DNA of 64,000 nucleotides, taken from NCBI GenBank assembly GCA_963931865.1, contig OZ007511.1, forward strand, positions 12,250,081-12,314,080, read 5' to 3'. Source of the DNA: Axinella damicornis (lineage: Eukaryota > Porifera > Demospongiae > Axinellida > Axinellidae). Below, piece by piece: positions 1 through 9,984 of this stretch; the first letter of the stretch is position 1, and every line of letters begins with the position of its first letter. The translations under genes and the position numbers were made by a program. A model generated the notes under the pieces. The model did no database searches. It worked only from the letters and a program-made list of their open reading frames with translations, and was not told the DNA's origin.

Positions 1-13
1 ACAGCAAAGTCCA

Positions 14-238
14 CTACCATAGTACCATACCAGTGTCTCGCAACCCGTTTATTGACTGCAGCCGTGACCTTTGAACCGCGGAGGCGCGCGCAACCGGAAG
101 CGGGTTTAAATACTGAATTTGTGGCAAGTTTTGGCGGGAAGTCGGGATGGCGCACTCGCTAAGCACTTGCTTTACAGCCTGGGGGTTGAGTGTTCGTCTC
201 CCCAATAACCGAGTACGAGTCTGGGCCACTCCGTACAC
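14..238 (-). other. Conserved block with short open frame (copy at 7403-7630)
   Basis: Both R1 and U1 carry this 225-nt minus-strand open frame with near-identical residues. The frame has no ATG at its 5' end, only GTG. A donor or acceptor that would make it an exon was not clear to me. I cannot assign a function. It may simply be open by chance within a duplicated non-coding segment. Confidence 0.15.
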
Positions 239-423
239 ACCGGTTCCTGACTTCCCCGCCTAGCAGCCGGAGTACGCCGGTTCCCATCTGACCACCGAAG
301 CTAAAGAAAGGTGTTCTGGTTGAAAGCAGGTTAGCCTCCTGTGATTCCAGTCACCGACGCCTATCCAGCGCTCCTGAGGCTTACACTTCGGTGTCTGACC
401 TGTCACGGAGGGGTAGGTGTGTT

Positions 424-760
424 GCTAGGTTGTATTTTTTTCTTTTTATCCCCCTTCTTTTTTTTTCTTATGGTTGAGTTCATTCAGGGCTGCTATAAAG
501 AGTATAAGTATAGCTTATTCTCTTTTCTTTTTTCCCCCCCTTCCTTTTTTTGTTCTTTTGGGTGTGTTCAATCGGGGCTGCTAGACTATATAGGGTTATT
601 CTTTTTTTTTTTTCCTTTTCTTTTTTCCCCCTTTCTTAATTTTTTTCTTTTGGGTGTGTTCATTCAGGGCTGCTACAAGTAGACTATAATATATAGGCTT
701 ATTTCCCCCCCTTTCTTTTGGGTGTGTTCATTCGGGGCTGCAACAAGTATAGGCTTATTC
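424..760. repeat. T-rich minisatellite, four to five degenerate units
   Basis: Degenerate units of about 60-90 bp combine a pyrimidine tract with the motif TGGGTGTGTTCATTC, then GGGCTGC and a TATAGGCTTATT tail. The same array is present at 7796-8125 with small length differences, so it predates the duplication. No coding signal is seen. Confidence 0.7.
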
Positions 761-853
761 TCCCTTCAGCCGATTTTGCTGTTCGTCTATATTCATTGCA
801 ATATTGTTTCCATTCACATGACTTATAGTTATCGACACATGCATATCCCACCC

Positions 854-993
854 TAGTCTATCGAGCTAGACCATTCTCTCGCTTTCCGGAAGTTGGGGGC
901 GGGGCAGAGAGAAAAGGTGTGTTCTCTCGCTCTTCCCTACGCCCCGCCCCCAACTTCCGGAGCGAGCGAAATTTGGTCTAGCTCGATAGACTA
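854..993. mobile_element. 140-bp foldback element with 9-bp target duplication
   Basis: The ends TAGTCTATCGAGCTAGACCA and its reverse complement enclose a second inverted GC-rich pair (a run of GGCGGGG and CCCCGCC), so nearly the whole element folds back. It is flanked on both sides by ATCCCACCC (845-853 and 994-1002). The equivalent site in U1 near 8225 is empty. It has no coding capacity. Ends in TAG and a 9-bp duplication suggest a Mutator-like transposase source; that part is inference. Confidence 0.85.
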
Positions 994-2366
994 ATCCCAC
1001 CCCCACTGATAGACAGCTGTTCACACTGGATTTTCTATTCGGCTATAGCATGTTTACTCACACAATCATAACATAGCCATGCACAGATCGTGCTTTATAT
1101 ACGTTGCAAAGTCATAAAACCTAGCCGGCCCCTAGTAGCAGTATTGTCTGGCCCATGGGGAATCACTGCAGCCGTCATCGCCTGAAGTACATTCTGATAA
1201 GAGTTAGCATGCAACTAATAATTTCAGGGTGCAGGTGGGTCTTGTCAGGTAAATTGTCTGATGCCATTGTATACGACCTCAGTTTCAGCTGAAGATTAAT
1301 TATAATTATGTCAAAAACATGCACCTTCCAAATGAGTCAGCCTGTATACAGCTATATATGGAGTTAGGTAAGAGAAAGGTAATTAACATTTATAGTTTGT
1401 GAACGATCGATGTATATAATATTATATATATGACTTGCAACTTTGGGGCGCCTGCAAATTGATTTTAACTGCATGCCTGTATTACTATGATGAAAAGACT
1501 AGCACCACCTCCACTTAAACCCAGTCCATATAGATATATACCGATCATTATGCAGAAGTATAGGCTGCGCCGAAAGCCCTTTCAGTTCTGAAAGTGGGTA
1601 TAAGTATTGCCTCATTAATCGGATACAACTATAATATTATGCATGCAAATTAATGATGTTGTGACCATCTAGCCTCATTCCCAGGCTCCCCCCTGTGCGT
1701 GCAGTGAAGTGGGAACGAGGCTAGTGACCATCCACTTGAACCACTTTTCATCATGCACCCAAAGTTACCATATATGGTTGACCAAAACATTTATGTAGTG
1801 GAAGTCATGTGATAATATATGCATGATTGAAGTTTGTGGTGTCAGTTGCTGGATGATATGATCAGAGATCTCTTCGAATCTGCTATACTGCAAATGGTCA
1901 GGAGTAGATGACTACCCCTCAGCAGAACCGCCAGCCTGGGAGAGAGGCAGATCAGAGCGGTCAAGGTTCACACCAACTCAGCATTCAATTGGTGCCTAAT
2001 ATGCTAGGTGTCTTGGGATAGGAGTGTGATACGAAGCTGGGATTTGTACCATTGTGAATGGAGCATTCCAATGATGTCCATTTTGCTGTCAGTTGAATTT
2101 TGACCCAAAATCACAAAAATCCATGGATTATACTTACAGTAGCTATAGCCTTTGGCCGACTGTGATTTTTGACAAAAATGTGACCGAGATAAAAAGTCAC
2201 TTTAATGTTAAGGACATCACTGGAAAGCTCTTTTTATGCTGACCACAATGGCACAATCCTCAAAAATGTGACCGAGATAAAAAGTCACTTTAAGGACATC
2301 ATTGGAAAGCTCTTTTATGCCGACCACAATGGCACAATCCTCAGCTTCAAATCTCATTCACATACC
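994..2366. other. Non-coding duplicated sequence of R1
   Basis: This AT-rich sequence is collinear with about 8220-9620 of U1 and, from 1515 on, with 31395-32265 of U2. Apart from the TAGCCTCG element at 1670-1723, I see no long frame, splice-site pair or RNA-like structure. Confidence 0.6.
1670..1723. mobile_element. TAGCCTCG foldback element, deleted copy
   Basis: The element starts TAGCCTCATTCCCAGGC and ends GGGAACGAGGCTA, flanked by 9-bp repeats GTGACCATC (1661-1669 and 1724-1732). The orthologous copies at 8900-8972 and 31547-31619 are 73 bp, so this one has lost about 19 bp near its right arm. Confidence 0.85.
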
Positions 2367-2423
2367 GAGTGCAACGCTCTAGTGCAACGCTCTATTGCAA
2401 CGCTCTATTGCAACGCTCTATCA
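2367..2423. repeat. 15-bp tandem repeat (TGCAACGCTCTA unit)
   Basis: Three to five direct units of TGCAACGCTCTATTG or TGCAACGCTCTAGTG follow a pair of longer direct repeats containing GTGACCGAGATAAAAAGTCA. Unit number differs between copies here, at about 9620-9690 and at 32265-32335. Confidence 0.75.
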
Positions 2424-2611
2424 AGTCTATTCCCAGTGATCAATAATTATTGTGGTTCATTGGCCCATTGTTGGCAGTGCACTTCAGCTTTGCAAGCAGG
2501 GTGGACATGGGTTTGCACTATTAGTGCTTTTAGAGTCCTTACAAGAGGACTTTAACCCACTTGGAACTGGTGGCATTGCTAATTGGTCGAGGGCAAGCCT
2601 AAGGCCATTAC

Positions 2612-2726
2612 GATAAATCATGAAGCTGACAGTCTCTGCTCACGTTGCAGATATGCAACGCTAGGTCTTAATTAAGACCTAGCGTTGCATATCTGCAACG
2701 TGAGACTGTCAGCTTCATGATTTATC
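2612..2726. repeat. Near-perfect palindrome, arms about 50 bp
   Basis: The two arms meet at GGTCTTAATTAAGACC. Each contains the tract for TCATGAAGCTGACAGTCTC and CACGTTGCAGATATGCAACG in opposite orientation. A four-base interruption lies in the left arm. It is likely an old foldback element, present at the same site in all three copies. Confidence 0.85.
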
Positions 2727-3090
2727 CTTCACTGTATTTTTGTTTTTTGTAACCCTTTATCCTTCACTGTATTTTTGTTTTTTGTAACCCTTTATCCTTC
2801 ACTGTATTTTTGTTTTTTGTAACCCTTTATCCTTCACTGTATTTTTGTTTTTTGTAACCCTTTATCCTTCACTGTATTGCTTTTAATCTAGTTTGTAATG
2901 TATGAAGTATATGCCCTCATGTTAGGTATAGTTATTGGCTCTGTTACCTTTTCTTGTTTTTGTCTTAGGATAGCCTTACTGGTATACTGTATTGTGTTTC
3001 CGTATCCAGGACCCTCAGGAAGACCGGCATACTTGCCGATGAGGCATTTCCTGTTGCAAATTAAAATTTTATCTATCTATCTATCTATCT
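2720..3090 (+). mobile_element. 3' end of a non-LTR retrotransposon
   Basis: This stretch replaces about 30 bp that are intact in both other copies, so it is a private insertion in R1. It begins with five 35-bp tandem units (TTTATCCTTCACTGTATTTT core) and contains a hairpin-forming segment (CCGGCA and TGCCGA, nested in CAGGAA and TTCCTG). It ends AAATTAAAATTTT followed by (ATCT)n. A 3' hairpin followed by a simple-sequence tail is typical of 5'-truncated CR1/L2-type LINEs. No coding part remains. Confidence 0.65.
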
Positions 3091-3661
3091 AAAGGGCGGG
3101 ACAGGGGGAGGTGGGTGGGTGCACCTGAAAGGTGAAAACAGCATGGCCGTGTCTGGGCTCCACTGGGAAGGCCATTTCTGCCGTTCTTGGCATAAATGGA
3201 CTTAGAAAGTAGCTGTCTTGCCTTGTAGGCCCTCCATTTCCAGTGTTCATGGTCCGTTTTTAGCTACGGCAGGTCGGCATTTCTTGGGAGGCCTGATTGC
3301 AAGTTCGTTAATTGGTGGGTGTGGTTAAGTCACATATCTGCCTAGTATAGCTGAAATTACCTGTGTGAGCAGTTTCGAGCCCAGCAATGCCAGGGAACAG
3401 AAATTAGGGTATGTTTAGGTGTTCTATAGACTGAAAATGACCTAGAGAAAGAAATTTGGGCCTTAAAGAGTTTTGACACTGCCCAAGTGTTCCAAGGGGT
3501 AAAAGTGTGACTGGGGCGGGAGGGGTCTATCTTACTTAGACAATACCCGATAGCTATGAATTCAATAGTGAACATTGTACATGTATAAGGGCCTCAACCT
3601 ACCTACCACCATGTGGAAGCCTGTCCACATCGCCTAATGAATTATTCATGATTGGTCTTAC

Positions 3662-6601
3662 CAGTTTCCAGTCCAGTATGTCCACCCACTCATCAGCTTC
3701 TGACTCACTGCTGGCAAACATGAAGAACGTACATAGGACGTTATCAGTCTGGGGAGGGAGGGAGGGAGGGACAGAGAGAGAGAGGGAGGGAGGGAGGGAG
3801 GGAGGGAGGGAGGGAGGGAGGGAGGGAGGGAGGGAGGGAGGGAGGGAGGGAAGGAGGGAGAAAGAGAGAGAGAGGGAGGGAGGGAGGGAGGGAGGGAGGG
3901 AGGGAGGGAGGGAGGGAGGGAGGGAGGGAGGAAGGGAGGAGGGAGGGAGGGAGGGAGCATGTGACAGGGGAGGGAGGGAGGGAGGGATGGAGGGAGGGAG
4001 GGAGGGAGGGAGGGAGGGAGGGAGGAGAGGAGGGAGGGGGGAGGGAGGGAGGGAGAGAGGGAAGGAGAGAGGAAGGTAGAGAGGGGAGGGGAAGAGAAAA
4101 GGAAGGATGGAGTGAGGAGGGGGCTTTATACTTAATTCCTGGAAGCGTACCCTCCCCACTTCAGATTTCAAGCTTTAATTTGTGATTCCCCTATAAGTGG
4201 ACATGCTTCCATTCCCCGAAACATAACCCTGGGATACAATGACGTCTTAATCTTATTGTGCCATTGTGCCCCTGTCTCTCCCTAAATGATACATGTACAT
4301 CCCACCCCAATCACCTGAAGCAGAATGGCTTTCCAGCTGTCTCGTCCCCCTCCACTGAAGTAGCGTCTTCCAGTTTTATTATTCTCAGAGGCTCAACCTC
4401 ACCTCTGGCATTGTAGTACTTCAGTTCATTACGATACAGAACAAACCATCTCCGCTTCCAGTTCTAGGGAGGAGGAGGAGGAGGGGGAGGAGGAAGAGGA
4501 GGAGGAGAAGGGGGAGGAGGAGGAGGGGAAGAGGGGAGGGGGAGGGGGAGGGTAAGAAGATTTCAAAGTTGTCTTCATAGACAGGGCAGCAAAGAAATGT
4601 GGAGAAGTGCTACCAAGTAAAAATACATGAGGTTAGGCTCTGTTATGAGAGCAACTACCTTTCTATGGAAGCCCAGCTTGGTTAGGTAGCCTTCCTTAGA
4701 GTTGATCTGAAAGTGAAAATGAAAGCAGGAAATGCCAACTCATGTTCACAGTGTAATCAGAATAGTAGAATGAATTGTGGATAGTGTAATCAGCACCTCA
4801 ACCCTGGAGAGTAATAAGCCTCGTCCCCAGGCCCTACCCAGCTTTTCGTCCCTTGCAGTATGCCAAAGCGGGGGAGGGTCTGGTATCTTTCCTCACGTGA
4901 GTCACACCAGAATGATAGAAATGTTTGATTGGATGTGGGCTCAGAACAGCAAGAACAACTAAGGTACCAGGTAACACACCACATGTATCTAGCTAGCGGG
5001 TGGCGACTGTCATACACATCAAGCATTGAACATGTACATGTAGTTGGTTGAACAGTACGTGAAACTTCACTTTTCACTCTGAAAAGGTTTGCCATTTGTC
5101 GACTACATCATGCTCACGTGAGGAAAGATACCAGGCCCTATCCTGCTTTTCCACATTGCAAGCGACAAAAGCTGCTGGGAACGGTTACTGCACAGCCCAG
5201 TTCCGCATCTACTAATAGGTCACATATCATGCACGTTTATAAGTGATAGGACGTACTGACAGATCAGGTGCAGAGTTCCCGTCCTCCACATACTTGGAGT
5301 GCTGTCCTGATGTACGATAGTCTGGTCATAGATTGCCGGCTCTGAGATACTACGGGGATACTGGAGGACCAGCATACCTGTGGGAGGGAGGGAGGGAGGG
5401 AGGGAGGGAGGGAGGGAGGGAGGGAGGGAGGGAGGGAGGGAGGGAGGGAGGGAGGGAGGGAGGGAGGGAGGGGGGAAGGAGGGAGGGAGGGAGGGAGGGA
5501 GGGAGAGAGGGAGGGAGGGAGGGAGGGAGAGAGGGAGGGAGGGAGGGAGGGAGGGAGGGAGGGAGGGAGGGAGGGAGGGAGGGAGGGAGGGAGGGAAGGA
5601 GGGAGGGAGGGAGGGAGGGAGGGGGGGAGGGGGGGAGGGAGGAAAGGGGGGAGGGAGGGAGGGAGGGAGGGGGGGATGGAAGGGAGGGAGGCAGCTACAT
5701 GTATGCTTCTTGCATGTTGATGTAGTGCCATGTTTGCAATGAGTTCCCATACCCGAGTCTCCACTGATGATCGGCTGGTTGTCAAAGTGTTCCATGAGAG
5801 TATCAGTGTCCGGAAACTTCCCAAGACCAAAACAGAAGTGGCGTCCATCCCAGATGACACGATAGTGCTTCACAGAGTTCTTACATCTGTAGGTAGAAGG
5901 GAAGGAGAGGTGGGAGGGAGAGGTGGGGGAAGGGGAGAGGAGGGCAGGAGGGGGAACAAGAGGAGGAGGCAGCAGAGAGAGAATGGGGGAGGAGATAGAA
6001 GGGAGAGGGAGAGGAGGATAAGATGGGAGTCAAACTAAGAGACTGTTGGGGTATACAGATGGGGTACCTCACAGTGCAGTGAGTCAGCTGATCACATGAA
6101 CTACACACCTCACAGTGTCAGGAGGTCATGATCAGCTGATCACACGACCTAGCTACCTCACAGACAGTGTCAGGAGGTCAGCTGATCACATGACCTACCT
6201 CACTGAGAATGTCAAGGGGTCAGCTGATCACATGACCTTCCTCACTGAGAATGTCAGGGGGTCAGCTGATCACATGACCTACCTCACTGAGAATGTCAGG
6301 GGGTCAGCTGATCACATGACCTTCCTCACTGAGAATGTCAGGGGGTCAGCTGATCACATGACCTACCTCACTGAGAATGTCAGGGGGTCAGCTGATCACA
6401 TGGCACACCTCACAGAGAATGTCAGGGGGTTGCGTTGGTTAAGCTGACTGTCACATGACTGATCACATGACTTACCTCACAGAGAGTGTCAGTGAGTCGG
6501 TGTTGGTCAAGCTATCTCGCAGGAGGTAGGTTCCATCAGAGATCTCTCTGGACATGAGCATGCTCTCTGCAATGTGTCGCGATATGCCAGGATGGTACCA
6601 A
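3662..6601 (-). CDS. DAPP1-like: DAPP1-like SH2+PH adaptor, R1 copy (frameshifted)
   Basis: Six exons were read from GT-AG sites: 6476-6601, 5753-5886, 5294-5377, 4659-4706, 4315-4463 and 3662-3748. The first two give an SH2 domain: WYHPG at the start, GTYLLRDS as the FLVR-like strand, then HYRVIWDG and HFDNQPIISGDSG. The third gives LVLQYP and EPAIYD, matching the post-SH2 linker of DAPP1/Bam32. The next give a PH domain: EGYLTKLG, NWKRRWFVLYRNELKYY, and EADEWVDILDWKL as the C-terminal helix. In the family, DAPP1 binds phosphotyrosine and 3-phosphoinositides at the plasma membrane. Phases match across the first pairs, but exon 3 ends in phase 1 while exon 4 starts in phase 0, so a linker exon is missing from my model. 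The last exon reads TATGTACG where both other copies read TATCGTACG; this 1-nt loss shifts the frame through the PH helix. N- and C-terminal exons were not found. Confidence 0.8.
3752..4098. repeat. GGGA/GGGAGA microsatellite in DAPP1-like intron
   Basis: An almost unbroken array of GGGA units with GAGA interruptions begins five bases from the acceptor of the last PH exon. On the minus strand it is CCCT repeats and acts as the polypyrimidine tract. It creates long spurious open frames of Pro/Ser or Gly/Arg/Glu on both strands, which I do not annotate as genes. Confidence 0.95.
4466..4556. repeat. GGA-rich purine tract upstream of PH exon
   Basis: Degenerate GGA and GGGGA units abut the acceptor of the PH exon 4315-4463. 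They serve on the minus strand as a long polypyrimidine tract. Confidence 0.85.
4812..5185. mobile_element. Degenerate foldback element in DAPP1-like intron
   Basis: The left arm at about 4815-4903 and the right arm at about 5110-5180 are inverted relatives. Both carry CTGGTATCTTTCCTCACGTGAG (or its close reverse complement) and a GGCCCTA-(T/A)CC-GCTTTT block. The outer left end resembles the TAGCCTCGTTCCCAGGC family but is mutated. It may hide the missing linker exon between exons 3 and 4. Confidence 0.5.
5381..5698. repeat. GGGA microsatellite between SH2 exon and linker exon
   Basis: About 320 bp of GGGA units lie between the acceptor of the linker exon (5294-5377) and the donor of the second SH2 exon. 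Together with the array at 3752-4098 it brackets exactly the exons missing from the U1 and U2 copies. Confidence 0.95.
6115..6430. repeat. 42-bp minisatellite carrying splice-donor-like motif
   Basis: Units of 42 bp (CTCACTGAGAATGTCAGGGG core, then GTCAGCTGATCACATGACC) repeat about six times. The period is a multiple of three, so one frame stays open. On the minus strand each unit contains GTGAGGTAGGTCATGTGATC, close to the real donor region of SH2 exon 6476-6601 (GTGAGGTAAGTCATGTGATC), so the array seems to have grown from that exon-intron junction. Shorter versions lie at 11169-11365 and 33952-34100. Confidence 0.85.
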
Positions 6602-6610
6602 CTGTATGCG

Positions 6611-6810
6611 TGTGTGTGTGTGTGCATGTGTGTGTGTGTGTGGGTGTGTGTGGGTGGGTGTGGGTGTGCGTGTGTGTGTGTGTAGGTGATAGGTAGAACA
6701 TTGTGTTTGTGAGATGCACATTAGGGTACATGTATGACGAATGTGTGTGTGTGTGTGTGTGTAGGTGTGTGTGTGTGTGTGTAGGTGTGTGTGTGTAGGT
6801 GTGTGTTGGC
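6611..6810. repeat. GT microsatellite
   Basis: Interrupted (GT)n tracts with GGGTG and TAGGTG variants. On the minus strand the proximal tract ends CGCATACAG, the acceptor of the first SH2 exon. Confidence 0.9.
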
Positions 6811-7417
6811 AGGAGTGGAATGTCTCTTTGCCATGTGTCTCATTGTTTTATGCAAGCTGAGTGCGTCAAGAATACTGAGTTTTACAGAGGTATGCAAGCT
6901 GAGTGCATCAAGAATACTGGGTTTTACACCACTGAGGTAAACCTTTGATGGTGCCAGTGTGAAGTGTCAGCTCGTCAAGATCCATGATCCATGCAACAGT
7001 GTACGTAGCTATAAAGTCCCCAGTGCTGGTGAGGGATAGGACTTCAAGGGGTGGTGTAGCCTCGGTCCCAGGCTCTCTCCTCAGAGCCTGGGAACGAGGC
7101 TAGGGGTGGTGGTGGTGATGGTGGGAGGGAAGTAAATGACCCCACACCTTCTAGCTACGTTATGACCACACTGACTACTGGGCATCCACCACATTAATGT
7201 CTAAACCTGAAGTAGTGGGTAGAATACCTCCAAAAGCTTACTATGCTATGCATGACTTCAAAATAATCTAAGTCACTACACTCGACTCTGTCTAGTGTAT
7301 TTGCAACAGTTCTACACGTAATGGCGGAATACTGACCTCACCCTCATTCCAAAGCTTCAGAAGGAGCATGCCAATTTCACAGAATAGCCTGTCGCCTCTT
7401 CACTACAGCAAGTCTCG
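6811..7417. other. Unit junction, non-coding
   Basis: This joins R1 to U1. It holds a 30-bp direct repeat (ATGCAAGCTGAGTGC around 6850 and 6894) and one TAGCCTCG element. I see no supported gene. Confidence 0.5.
7057..7102. mobile_element. TAGCCTCG foldback element, 46 bp
   Basis: The ends TAGCCTCGGTCCCAGGCTC and GAGCCTGGGAACGAGGCTA are inverted repeats. GGGGTGGTG is duplicated at 7048-7056 and 7103-7111, giving a clean 9-bp target duplication. Confidence 0.9.
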
Positions 7418-7795
7418 CAAGTTGCGAGTCGCAACCCGTTTACTTGACTGCAGCCGTGACCTTTGAACCGCGGAGGCGCGCGTAACCGGAAGCGGGTTTA
7501 AAAGCTGAATTTGTGGCAAGTTTTGGCGGGAAGTCGGGATGGCACACTCGCTAAGCACTTGCTTTACAGCCTGGGGGTTGAGTGTTCGTCTCCCCAATAA
7601 CCGAGTACGAGTCTGGGCCACTCCGTACACACCGGTTCCTGACTTCCCCGCCTAGCAGCCGGAGTACGCCGTTCCCATCTGACCACCGAAGCTAAAGAAA
7701 GGTGTTCTGGTTGAAAGCAGGTTAGCCTCCTGTGATTCCAGTCACCGACGCCTATCCAGCGCTCCTGAGGCTTACACTTCGGAGGGGTAGGTGTG

Positions 7796-8125
7796 TTGCT
7801 AGGTTGTATTTTGTTCTTTTTTTCCCCCTTCTTTTTTTTCTTTTGGTTGAGTGTTCATTCAGGGCTGCTCTATGTAGCATAAGTATAGCTTATTCTTTGT
7901 TTTTCTTTTCTTTTTTTCCCCTCTTTCTTTTTTTGTTCTTTTGGGTGTGTTCAATCGGGGCTGCTAGACTATATAGGCTTATTCTTTTTTTTTTTCCTTT
8001 TCCTTTTTCCCCCCTTTCTTTTTTTTCCTTTGGGTGTGTTCATTCAGGGCTGCTACAAGTAGACTATATATAGGCTTATTTTTTCCCCCTTTCTTTTGGG
8101 TGTGTTCATTCGGGGCTGCAACAAG
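7796..8125. repeat. T-rich minisatellite, U1 copy
   Basis: Orthologous to 424-760, with indels in the pyrimidine tracts. Confidence 0.7.
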
Positions 8126-8899
8126 TATAGGCTTACTCTCCCTTCAGCTGATTTTGCTGTTCGTCTATATACATTGCAATATTGTTTCCTTTCACATGAC
8201 TTATAGTTATCGACACATGCGTATCCCCGCCCCCACTGATAGACAGCTGTTCACACTAGATTTTCTATATCGGCTATAGCACGTTTACTCACACAATCAT
8301 AACAATGTAGCCATGCACAGATCATGCTTTATATACGTTGCAAATTAAGTCATAAAACCTAGCCGCCCCCTAGTAACAGTATTCTCTGGCCCATGGGGAA
8401 TAAACACAGGACCTAATTATATCACTGCAGCCGTCATCGCCTGAAGTACATTCTGATAAGAGTTAGCATGCAACTAATAATTTCAGGGTGCAGGGGGGTC
8501 TTGTCAGGTAAATTGTCTGATGCCATTGTATGACCTCAGTTTCAGCTGAAGATTATAATATGATTGTCAGAAACATGCACCGTCCAAAATGGGTCATCCT
8601 GTACAGCTATATATGTAGTTAGGTAAGAGAAAGGTAACATTTATAGTTTGTGAATGATCGATGTATATATATATATGACTTGCAACTTTGGGGCGCCTGC
8701 AAATTGATTTAACTACATGCCTGTATTACTATGATGAAAAGACTAGCACCACCTCCACTTAAACCCAGTCCATATATATCGATCATTATGCAGAAGTATA
8801 GGCTGCGCCGAAAGCCCTTTCAGTTCTGAAAGTGGGTATATGTATTGCCTCATTAATCGGATACAACTATGCACGCAAATTAATGATGTTGTGACCATC

Positions 8900-8972
8900 T
8901 AGCCTCGTTCCCAGGCTCCCCCCTGTGCGTGCAGTGAAGAAAAATACGGGGAGGAGCCTGGGAACGAGGCTA
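8900..8972. mobile_element. TAGCCTCG foldback element, 73 bp
   Basis: TAGCCTCGTTCCCAGGCTCC and its inverted partner enclose a short loop. GTGACCATC occurs on both sides as a 9-bp duplication. Confidence 0.9.
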
Positions 8973-9883
8973 GTGACCATCCACTTGAGCCACCTTTCAT
9001 CATGCACCCAAAGTTATCACCATATATGGTTGACCAAAACATTTATGTAGTGGAAGTCATGTGATATATGCATGATTGAAGTTTGTGGTGTCAGTTGCTG
9101 GATGATATGATCAGAGATCTCTTCGAATCTGCTATACTGCAAATGGTCAGGAGTAGATGACTACCCCTCAGCAGAACCGCCAGCCTGGGAGAGAGGCAGA
9201 TCAGAGCGGTCAATGTGGTTCACACCAACTCAGCATTCAATTGGTGCCTAATATGCTAGGTGTCTTGGGATAGGAGTGTGATACGAAGCTGGGATTTGCA
9301 CCATTGTGAATGGAGCATTCCAATGATGTCCATTTTGCTGTCAGTTGAATTTTGACCCAAAATCACAAAAATCCATGGATTATACTTACAGTAGCTATAG
9401 CCTTTGGCCGACTGTGATTTTTGACAAAAATGTGACCGAGATAAAAAGTCACTTTAATGTTAAGGACATCACTGGAAAGCTCTTTTTATGCTGACCACAA
9501 TGGCACAATCCTCAAAAATGTGACCGAGATAAAAAGTCACTTTAAGGACATCATTGGAAAGCTCTTTTATGCTGACCACAATGGCACAATCCTCAGCTTC
9601 AAATCTCATTCACATACCGAGTGCAACGCTCTATTGCAACGCTCTAGTGCAACGCTTTATTGCAACGCTCTATTGCAACGCTCTATCAAGTCTATTCCCA
9701 GTGACCAATAATTATTGTGGTTCATTGGCCCATTGTTGGCAGTGCACTTCAGCTTTGCAAGCAGGGTGGACATGGATTTGCACTATGAGTGCTTTTAGAG
9801 TCCTTACAAGAGGGCTTTAACCCACTTGGAACTGGTGGCATTGCTAATTGGTCGAGGGCAAGCCTAAGGCCATTACCATAAAT

Positions 9884-9984
9884 CATGAAGCTGACAGTCT
9901 CAGCTCACGTTGCAGATATGCAACGCTAGGTCTTAATTAAGACCTAGCATTGCATATCTGCAACGTGAGACTGTCAGCTTCATG
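9884..9984. repeat. Palindrome, U1 copy
   Basis: A 101-bp copy of the palindrome at 2612-2726, with the same AATT centre and one arm mismatch. It abuts sequence that in R1 is displaced by a LINE fragment. Confidence 0.85.

Larger units (their letters stand above)
33..6513. repeat. Segmental duplication copy R1 (left part of unit)
   Basis: This stretch is collinear with 7428-11442, and its middle-to-right part with 31393-34166. It carries the same flanking sequence, foldback elements and DAPP1-like exons. It differs by private insertions (854-993 and 2720-3090) and by keeping a block of about 1.4 kb between two GGGA arrays that the other two copies lack. It is therefore the most complete version of the left part of the duplicated unit. 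The right boundary is set by where homology to the other copies stops, inside the first SH2 exon. Confidence 0.85.

Noticed and set aside
2205..2555. Plus-strand frame across the 15-bp repeats (also 9457-9711, 32166-32466)
   Set aside because: The frame is created by 15-bp repeats, and its reading differs between the three copies through indels.
3599..4171. Long Pro/Ser and Gly/Arg/Glu open frames on both strands over the GGGA arrays
   Set aside because: They are simple translations of a tetranucleotide repeat. Only the short flanking parts (SH2 and PH exons) carry protein signal.
6507..6731. His/Thr-rich frames near 6600
   Set aside because: Translation of the GT microsatellite in intron DNA; the real exon lies next to it in another frame.
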